From the NCBI GenBank assembly GCA_015501055.1, contig JADNYV010000333.1, positions 1 to 37,693 of the forward strand: a stretch of DNA of 37,693 nt, read 5' to 3'. Position numbers and translations under genes: made by a program. The notes under the pieces were generated by a model that did not search any database, was not told the origin of the DNA, and saw only the letters and a program-made list of their open reading frames with translations. Numbering within the stretch: the first letter of the stretch is position 1; each line of letters begins with the position of its first letter. Of the stretch, positions 31,201 through 37,693 are shown piece after piece. The stretch is from Mucidula mucida. Taxonomy: Eukaryota; Basidiomycota; Agaricomycetes; Agaricales; Physalacriaceae.

Positions 31201-33695
31201 GTGCCCAGACCCTATTCAAGATGAGCGACGACGAGTTGAAATGTGGTCAATAGCATGCCTTGTAGTACTTCGCCTCCCATTTGTTAGCGTCCGGCGTATC
31301 CTCAATCCATTGTTCATATTCAGGGATTGTAAAGAAGTCTTTGCGAGAGTTGCCTCGAGTGACCTATCAACGAAGCGAATCAGTCAAGGTCAAGTATAGG
31401 AGCAAGTTAGGTTTCTCACTCTGACAATGGGCGTTACGAACTCAACGAGGAACTCGGGAACCTTCAGAAGAGAAGGATAGAAGTGATCCAGATAGTTGAT
31501 GAGAAGTCCCTTGATATGAGAACCATCGTGATCCTGCAAATTAACGATTCAGCGCCGGGGCATTGGGCATATATAAACATACCTGATCTGTCATCAGCAT
31601 CAATCGTCCATAACGAAGCCCTGCAACGTCCTTGTACTCCTTGCTGTGTTGTAAGCCCAAAATCTTCTTGATATTTTGGATTTCCTCGTTCTTCATGATT
31701 TGCTCGTGTCGAGCCTCGCGGACGTTTAATACCTTTCCACGCAAAGGAAAAACACCGAAATTGTTTCGCCCGACAACATCCAGACCAGCAACGGCAAGTG
31801 CCTTGGCGGAGTCTCCCTCTGTGAGGATGAGAGTACAGTCCTTCGCATTCTTGGTTCCCGCATTATTGGCGTCAGAAAGTTTCGGAAGCCCGGTGAGCCT
31901 AGAATGCGCGTCAGGTTTGTCGACGTAGGAGATAACCAATCGATTACCTGTTTCGCTTGTTTCCGTCCGTCTTTTTCGCCTGCTTATCCGCCTGGAACTG
32001 AGCCCAATTCAGAATGTGGTCGATGATGGGTGACTTTTGAACTAGAAAACGCGTCAGTACACGAGGGAAACACAGGAAGACGTGTTTGAACCTTTTTTCA
32101 AAAAGTCGTCCGACAAGACTGGCTTCGAGCCGAACTTTGAAACCTGAAGCGTCATCTGTTCCTTGGTTTGACTGTCGAATGTGGGATTTTCAATGAGGGC
32201 ATTGACAAAGATCCACATGTGGTTCTTGATTTGTGCTGCCTTGACGGTGGCACCCTTGTTCTTCTTCGACACGGTCTGCAAGAGGTATTTGGAAATCTGG
32301 TCGGCGATGACGGTAACGTGGTTACCACCTTTCGTCGTCGAGACCGAGTTGGCAAACGATACGTGTTGGAATGATCCTTCCGACACGGCAAAAGCGACCT
32401 CCCACCGATCGAAGGCCTCGTAGATGATGGTGTTTTTGGCTGGCGCAGTACCAGTCTTCTCCGCTTCCGCCTTCTGAACCGAGTCGAGGTACATCTCCAC
32501 GTACTGTTTGAATCCTTTGACCTTGACGCGCTCGCCATTGAGGAACACCTTTGCGCCTTTGCACGTTCCTGCCATGTCGTACACGCGCTTCCGCAGTAAA
32601 GACGCCGTGTCCTCGTCAATGGAGGTCATACCGAAGCGCTTTAGATCTGGTTTGAAGGTGACCTGGGTGAACGCCTCCTTGGAGTTCTTCGTGATCTTGG
32701 CTTTACCGCAAGTCGACATGTTGTCCGTCCATGTCTGCTTGTACTTTTGCTTCGTGTTGAGGTCAGCCGTTTCGAGGGTGAATTCTGTGGAGTAGATGTT
32801 GGTGAGTTTGGCTCCGTAACCATTACGACCGCCAGTGAGCTTCTTCTCGTCGTCGTCGTAGTTGGATGAAGAGAGAAGATGTCCAAATATCATCTCCGGA
32901 ACCCATATCTTCTCTTTCGCGTGCATCTCGATGGGAATACCGGCTCCATTGTTGTATACTGAAATGACACCTTGCTCCACGTCAATGTTGACCTTCAAGG
33001 TGTCCATGGTGGGGTCCACTATCTGCGCATAATCAGCCACACGGCGCGAGGCTGGCGGAATTTCATACACACCTTGCGATCCGCGGCATTGACAAGAATT
33101 TCATCTACAATCTTGAAGAAACCTGGCACGAAGGTAACCTCGCGATTCACCATGCGCTTGTTTTCTGCGTCATACGTCCACATCGTTTGAGTCACTGTCT
33201 CTATGCTTCCGATGTAAGAATCGGGTCGTTTCAAGATGTGCTCAAGTTGTGTGAGCTAAGGAAACTAGTCAGTCGCAAAGGGAGGCAGCAAAGGTTTTTA
33301 GGCGCACTTTCTGGTACATTTCAGTCGCAGTCTTCTTCTTTCCGGGTGCAGCTGCCTGCGTCGTTGAAGGCCCTGCCTCGTCTCTATCGCTGTCTACCTC
33401 CATTGGAGAATCCTCCGCATTGTCGTCGTGCTCTACCAGCACCTTCTTCTTCGGAGCGGCCTTGGATTTCGCGGCAGCTTTGGGAGCAGCCTTTGAGGCC
33501 GGAGCTTTTGCCTTTGAGGCGGGTGCAGCCTTTCCCTTTCCTTTGGCAGCGGCTTTGGTCTGGATTGGGCGCGCGTCAACAATGGCGGCGACGACGGCAA
33601 GCAGAGGCACTGACCTTAACTGCGGGGGCATAGCCGTCCGAATCTGAGTCGGAGATGTCGTCCAAATCGAACTGCTCGCCGTCGGAGGAGCTCAT
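28245..33695 (-). CDS. TOP2: DNA topoisomerase II (1547 aa, 17 exons)
   Basis: Exons (minus) are 33615-33695, 33308-33559, 33073-33255, 32092-33022, 31948-32041, 31583-31898, 31420-31533, 31259-31363, 31047-31211, 30812-30997, 30416-30761, 30092-30366, 29804-30040, 29462-29755, 29295-29411, 28661-29241 and 28245-28611; all phases close. It makes transient double-strand breaks to pass DNA, using ATP, in the nucleus. Visible motifs are EILVNAAD (163-170) and GRNGYGAK (237-244) for ATP binding, the QTK loop (457-459), toprim EGDSAK (541-546) and DQDHDG (618-623), and ARYIFT with the expected catalytic Tyr871 preceded by Arg870. The N-terminus is an Ala/Lys-rich disordered tail. The C-terminus alternates basic and acidic blocks and ends GGDTSIFDLDD. 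The intron at 31212-31258 uses a GC donor. The start at 33695 gives an acidic MSSSDGEQFDLDD opening. Confidence 0.97.
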
Positions 33696-34123
33696 CGCGA
33701 AATGTCGGTGGGTGATGGTGGTGGTTCGAAGGCCAAATCGCGACAACCACGCGTCTGGTCTGTTGAAGGACGGCACGTGATACCTCAAAAGACGCGTCTG
33801 GTTCCCTCGCAACGCGCCAGTTATTGCCTGCCGAGCAATACACTGCATTCAACCGTACCCTGCTTCCTTTCCCGAGCCCCGTTTCCCCTCTTTCTCTACT
33901 GTCTTGGGTCGGCTTGTGGCAAGAGGTAAAAATAAGCTTAGGTAACCTGCCTAACTAGGTTGCCGGCTTGTCGGGCCGACGGCTTCTCATTCTCGTCTCT
34001 TTGTCAATGTTGCTGGCCCACCATGATTGCGTCAAGTATCCTTCTACTCGCCCAAGACCGTAATCGCGCTCTTGGGCGGCGCTCAAGCCCTTCACACTTT
34101 AACCTTGGAAAACGTACATTTTA
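33696..34123. other. Upstream region of topoisomerase II
   Basis: This is the probable promoter and 5' leader of the minus-strand topoisomerase gene. Near 34069-34125 a plus-strand frame reads LGGAQALHTLTLENVHFIELG, resembling a leucine-rich repeat of fungal F-box proteins. It is out of frame with the open segment that follows. Confidence 0.45.
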
Positions 34124-34564
34124 TTGAGCTCGGGAGTACGCGAAAGGAGAGGAGCCCGAATTTCGCTTGAGCGCCCTCGTGCTGCTGGTCATGTCCGGTG
34201 CCATTCAGCCCATAGCTTTATACACATAACATCCCAGACTCGACTGAATGACACGCTCAAATGGCTCTCATCTACACTCTCGAGGCTTGTTGCTCAGAAT
34301 ATCCCCATTACTAGTCACAGTATCACCTTCCTCATTTCGAACATCGATCACCTACTCCCGGATGACATTTTGAACGCGTATCTCTTTGACTTCACTCTCT
34401 CCCATCGTGAGATGTCATCAATCCGAAGAGTAGTATTCGACTTTCTGGACCCGCCGGATCTGCTGTCTTGTGGATCAAGGGCAGAGGACGTTCAGAGGCT
34501 GTTACCTAGGTCGTACGAAAGACAAGTGTTGGAGGTCTATGAATTAGAATTATGTGTTGACTAG
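34124..34564 (+). pseudogene. Remnant of an F-box/LRR-type protein (C-terminal part)
   Basis: The open frame has no ATG near its 5' end. Its later part reads DTLKWLSSTLSRLVAQNIPI, then FLISNIDHLLPDDILNAYLF and REMSSIRRVVFDFLDPPDLL, ending YELELCVD. The style and order resemble the C-terminal region of Agaricomycete F-box/LRR proteins (final leucine-rich segments followed by an acidic tail). The LRR-like LHTLTLENVHF just upstream is in another frame. No F-box is present. I infer a 5'-truncated, frameshifted relic; family assignment is by sequence style only. Confidence 0.35.
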
Positions 34565-34682
34565 ATACGAGGTGTCGGTCGCGTCAATGATCTCGACCGT
34601 CACCTTGCACATGACCGAAATTGTCTCCGCGGCGGAATGTATTTTCCCCGCCATATCCATCTCTTGACCCCATACCACAACA

Positions 34683-35458
34683 ATGCCTCCGGGCTTTCTC
34701 TGCGTATTCGCAGAACCCGGCCAACAAGTAACCCTCGACGAATTCCAAGGTAACTCAATCGCTCTCCATCCTACCTAACCTCATCTCCTCCATAGACTGG
34801 TACAACAGCGAACACGTCCCCCTCCGTCTAAACCACCTCCCCTCCTTCTTATCTGGGGCAAGATATTCCGCCTCGGACAGCCAGATCCCATCATGGATCG
34901 CCCTCTACGACATCGACGACACCTCTACGTTCCAGCACGAAAGCTACACCCGGCTCAGAGCTAACCGCAGCCCGAGGGAAAGCGCCCTCGTCCAGCGCCT
35001 TGAGATCCTCGACCGGCGCACATGCCAGTACGCATATGACTCGGGGGAGTCTTCGTTGTCTTCTTCTCTCAAATACGAGAACCCGACGCCCGTGCTTCTG
35101 ACTTTGGGCTTGAACCTGCTGGAAGGGACCATCGATGATTGGGCATCCAATGTGAAACGCGTGGACGGATGGGTCCGAACGAGGGCTTTCCTGTGTATTG
35201 ATAGTCTCAAGACGGGTCTCGGTATTCCAGCAGGACCTGAAGCGCAAAAGGTTCCTAAATACCTTGTCGTTCTTGGTAAGTCTTCATGTGAACATAAAGT
35301 ATACCGCTAACATGTATCCCCCAGAGTTCACATCGGCATCTCTCTTTGACCACCAGAGTGTCAAAGACATTCTCACCGCTCCCGGTATAGAGGAAGTACG
35401 GACATGGGAGCTCTATCGTGCGTACCCATGCGTCGCACAAGGAAACCTCCCAGCGTGA
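34683..35458 (+). CDS. Dimeric alpha/beta-barrel (EthD-like) protein, 226 aa, 3 exons
   Basis: Exons are 34683-34749, 34796-35275 and 35325-35458; introns of 46 and 49 nt are GT-AG and phases close. DWYNSEHVPLRLNHLPSFLSGARY at residues 23-46 is the hallmark of small fungal proteins with an EthD/ABM-like ferredoxin-fold barrel, which typically act as dimers and bind small hydrophobic molecules. A second half-repeat follows (VVLEFTSASLFDHQSV...RTWELYRAYP), so one chain may form the whole barrel. No signal peptide, so probably cytosolic. It converges tail-to-tail with the next gene with only 89 bp between stop codons. Substrate and role are unknown. Confidence 0.75.
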
Positions 35459-35547
35459 TGTACAAATGGACTCAAAATAATGAAACTGTCGTATATACAA
35501 ATTTTCCGCTGTACTGTTCTTTTATCATAGGAACATATATCCGGAGC

Positions 35548-37610
35548 CTACATATCACGCCTGGGGCGCTTCCGATCTTCAGGCGGTGGTCCAATCATAA
35601 CAGCTGGGCCAGCATACTGCCCAGTGACGACAACACTACCGCCCTCTTCCCGGTTACCAGACGTCGGTGAATTGCTCAAATACGGTGGCGGAGATTCCGG
35701 ATCAACAGTAGCAGAGTCGCTCACAACAATCGTATGGTTATAAGGCGACACCGGCTGCTGACCGCGCACAGACTGATAAGGCGACGGCGCTGAGCGAGGG
35801 GACGTCGTCTGTGAAGTCATCCCAGGGGTGTACTGCTCCTCCGTGCCTAAAAGATACGGATCCAATCCAGGCATCTCCTTCACCGTACTAATATCACGCT
35901 CGTGCCGAGCGTCAGACCGCTTTTGCCGACGTCGGAAGAACAGGAAAGCGCCCAAGGCGACGATGAGGCCAACGAATGCCGCCGAACCGATAGTTATTCC
36001 AACAATCGCCCCCGTGGACATCGTGTTTTTGGCGCCACTACTTTTGCGGTTTGCAAACCCCACAGCGCCTTTCGCCGAGCCCGAGATCTGGAACATTCTG
36101 TCGAAGAGGATACATCGTCAATTATAGGCATGTGAGAGAAAACAACACTCACAAGTACATCTTCGCAATAAACGTAGAGCCGAGAAGGTGTTCCGTAGCA
36201 GATTGAAGTCTCCACTCTTCTATCGTCCCAAAACACTGTCCGTTCTCGTGGCGAACAAGCGATGTTTCGTCCATAACAAACGTCAAATTCCCAAACGTGA
36301 ATGCGACTTGCAAAGACGCGTCACAGGGCACAGACCAAGCATTACTAATTGCACTAGACGAAGCAGTGACTGCACCCGCCGAAGTACTAGAGACGGGGAC
36401 TGCTCCAGGTACTGTGGCGTCTATCCAGGGACGAATTGAACATCAACCCGCAGCAAAGACAGATTCACTCACAGATCAAGGCAGCCTCCTCCTGCGGGAA
36501 TATAGTGGAAGTAAGCAGCGGATCCAACAAGGTCACCAGGTTCATTTTCGTAAGAGTCGTATTCGCGACTGTCAGCGTCCAGCTGTCCATCGTAACATAA
36601 AAGTCATAAGTCAGTCCTGTGGAGTTGAAGCTCGACGAATCCATCGGTGCCATGTCCTTCCAGACCACATTCGCGCTGTCGTAAGCATTCACATCGGGGG
36701 CGATCCAATGAAGCACGCCACCATCACTTTGGGAGTCCTCTGGTCCATTGATCATCATGCCGTAGGAAAAGTTACTCTGCGTTGGATTCCTCTGCAGCCA
36801 TCCCGCGATAACCGTAGAGTTAAAGTCATTTTCCACTGTCGCAAAGTAGTCAGGAACGACAATCCATCAACCGAAAAGGTAACTCCAAACTCACATCCAT
36901 TGGTTCCGAGACCAAACACGCCAGACATTCCGGATGAGAATAGCGAATCTGATTGATTGGCGACTATAACTGTATACACACAATCGTGAGCATGAGGTTC
37001 CAAAGCTTGACTCGGTGGCGTACTGGATTGGTTGGGATAGACCCAAGGCGCGGATGAGATGGTCGTATTCAGACTGCAATCCTCCTGTATAACATTTCCA
37101 CTCGCGGACGCTCCGGCCAAGGAAATTTCCTGGCCAGTATTCAACGACTGCGCAGTAGTCGAATTGCTCTGGTTATAGCTGTGAACATAGTAACCTCAAT
37201 ACAGACCTAACCAAAACACAACGAATGCCTCACCCTTGTACGGAGACATCGCATGAGTCACATGAGTCTCCGACCACCATACTATATCCAGTCCCCGTCG
37301 TGACAGCAAAATGAAATCCTTGAACATTCGGGCCTGGAGACTACGATGGCGTTATAGACATGTGGAGGTGTACGGCAACAGAGCGACGGACCATGTTGAT
37401 CCCGACAAGATACTTGCGATCATCCGTTAAAGTAAGAGGAATCGTCAACGTCTGGAGCGGTGGCTGGTCATCGCGAGGCCGTAGCGGTTTCTGTGCATTG
37501 ACTAGAAGCGCGTGGACAGAGAGAATGCATAGTGCGAGCGTGAACATCATGAAGGTAAATGGCCACGCACGGAGCGACTTGTGACTCCATATAAAACTAC
37601 CGGAATGCAT
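35548..37610 (-). CDS. Membrane-anchored aspartic-protease-like protein lacking both catalytic Asp (596 aa, 6 exons)
   Basis: Exons (minus) are 37392-37610, 37234-37340, 36895-37178, 36473-36835, 36153-36420 and 35548-36097; all phases close. A signal-anchor stretch (FTFMMFTLALCILSVHALLV) is followed by an A1-pepsin-like domain. YLVGINMSPGPNVQGFHFAV leads to the first active-site position, then SGVFGLGTNG, NSTVIAGWLQRNP, FSYGMMINGP, WSVPCDASLQVAFTFGNL, GSTFIAKMYLMFQISG and GAVGFANR, in family order. Where pepsins have DTGS, this has T87-T-G-T; the second site, expected as ALxDTG, reads ALI-Y325-A-T. Both catalytic aspartates therefore appear replaced. There are many Asn-X-Ser/Thr sites. A transmembrane helix (GAIVGITIGSAAFVGLIVAL) and a basic RRRQKR stop-transfer precede a 130-residue Pro/Ser-rich cytoplasmic tail. 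A non-catalytic cell-surface role is inferred. Confidence 0.8.
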
Positions 37611-37693
37611 TCTAAGAATTGTATATTAGGCTCGGATCGGAGCAGAATTGGGATACTCAATCGCTGACATGAGGCAGGGATGGTGAAACTTGT
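37611..37693. other. Upstream edge of the aspartic-protease-like gene
   Basis: This is 83 bp of probable 5' leader or promoter of the minus-strand gene, cut by the window end. Confidence 0.4.

Noticed and set aside
1..37693. tRNA, rRNA or other structural RNA genes
   Set aside because: Reading through the window I saw no cloverleaf-like A/B-box combination or rRNA stretch. A tRNA or covariance-model scan would be the decisive check.

Overview
The window looks like nuclear DNA of a filamentous basidiomycete, most likely an Agaricomycete. Genes are cut by many 43-65 nt GT-AG introns, the core genes have fungal-type architecture, and the repeats include hAT transposons. Species cannot be told from the sequence. 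Gene models were built by hand by splicing open segments and checking that every junction keeps frame; no alignment was run.

Positions 1-8168 are an accessory, repeat-rich tract with four copies (A-D) of one protein family I do not recognise. B (1906-3117) is an intact 403-residue gene. A and D are near-identical, C-terminally degenerate copies inside a roughly 1.3 kb segmental duplication (about 478-1790 and 6638-7919). C (about 4402-5080) is a multiply frameshifted relic. A complete three-exon flavin-dependent monooxygenase gene follows at 8169-9631.

Positions 9866-19765 hold the most informative structure. A small five-exon gene model is split by a 9,345 bp hAT transposon (10321-19665) with matching terminal inverted repeats and a perfect 8 bp target duplication. 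Its 11-exon transposase (838 codons, minus strand) reads through except for one TAG at codon 383. On the other strand is a decayed non-transposase cargo gene. Between them lie clusters of a near-palindromic TGACAATYGTCA motif, duplicated blocks, and a second, 612 bp non-autonomous hAT element with its own perfect 8 bp target duplication.

Positions 19766-25690 hold a duplicated intergenic segment, a 4 x 213 bp tandem repeat that keeps a minus-strand reading frame open, an AT-rich decayed tract, and a membrane-protein gene (23299-24818) whose 5' coding part recurs as an inverted copy 0.5 kb upstream.

Positions 25692-37610 are mostly ordinary genome: a Gfd2/YDR514C-like protein (minus), DNA topoisomerase II (17 exons, 1547 residues, minus, one GC-AG intron), a decayed F-box/LRR-like relic, a dimeric alpha/beta-barrel (EthD-like) protein (plus), and a membrane-anchored aspartic-protease-like protein in which both catalytic aspartates appear replaced (minus, convergent with the previous gene).

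The genes do not form a pathway. The window records repeated transposition, nested insertion and local duplication between housekeeping genes.
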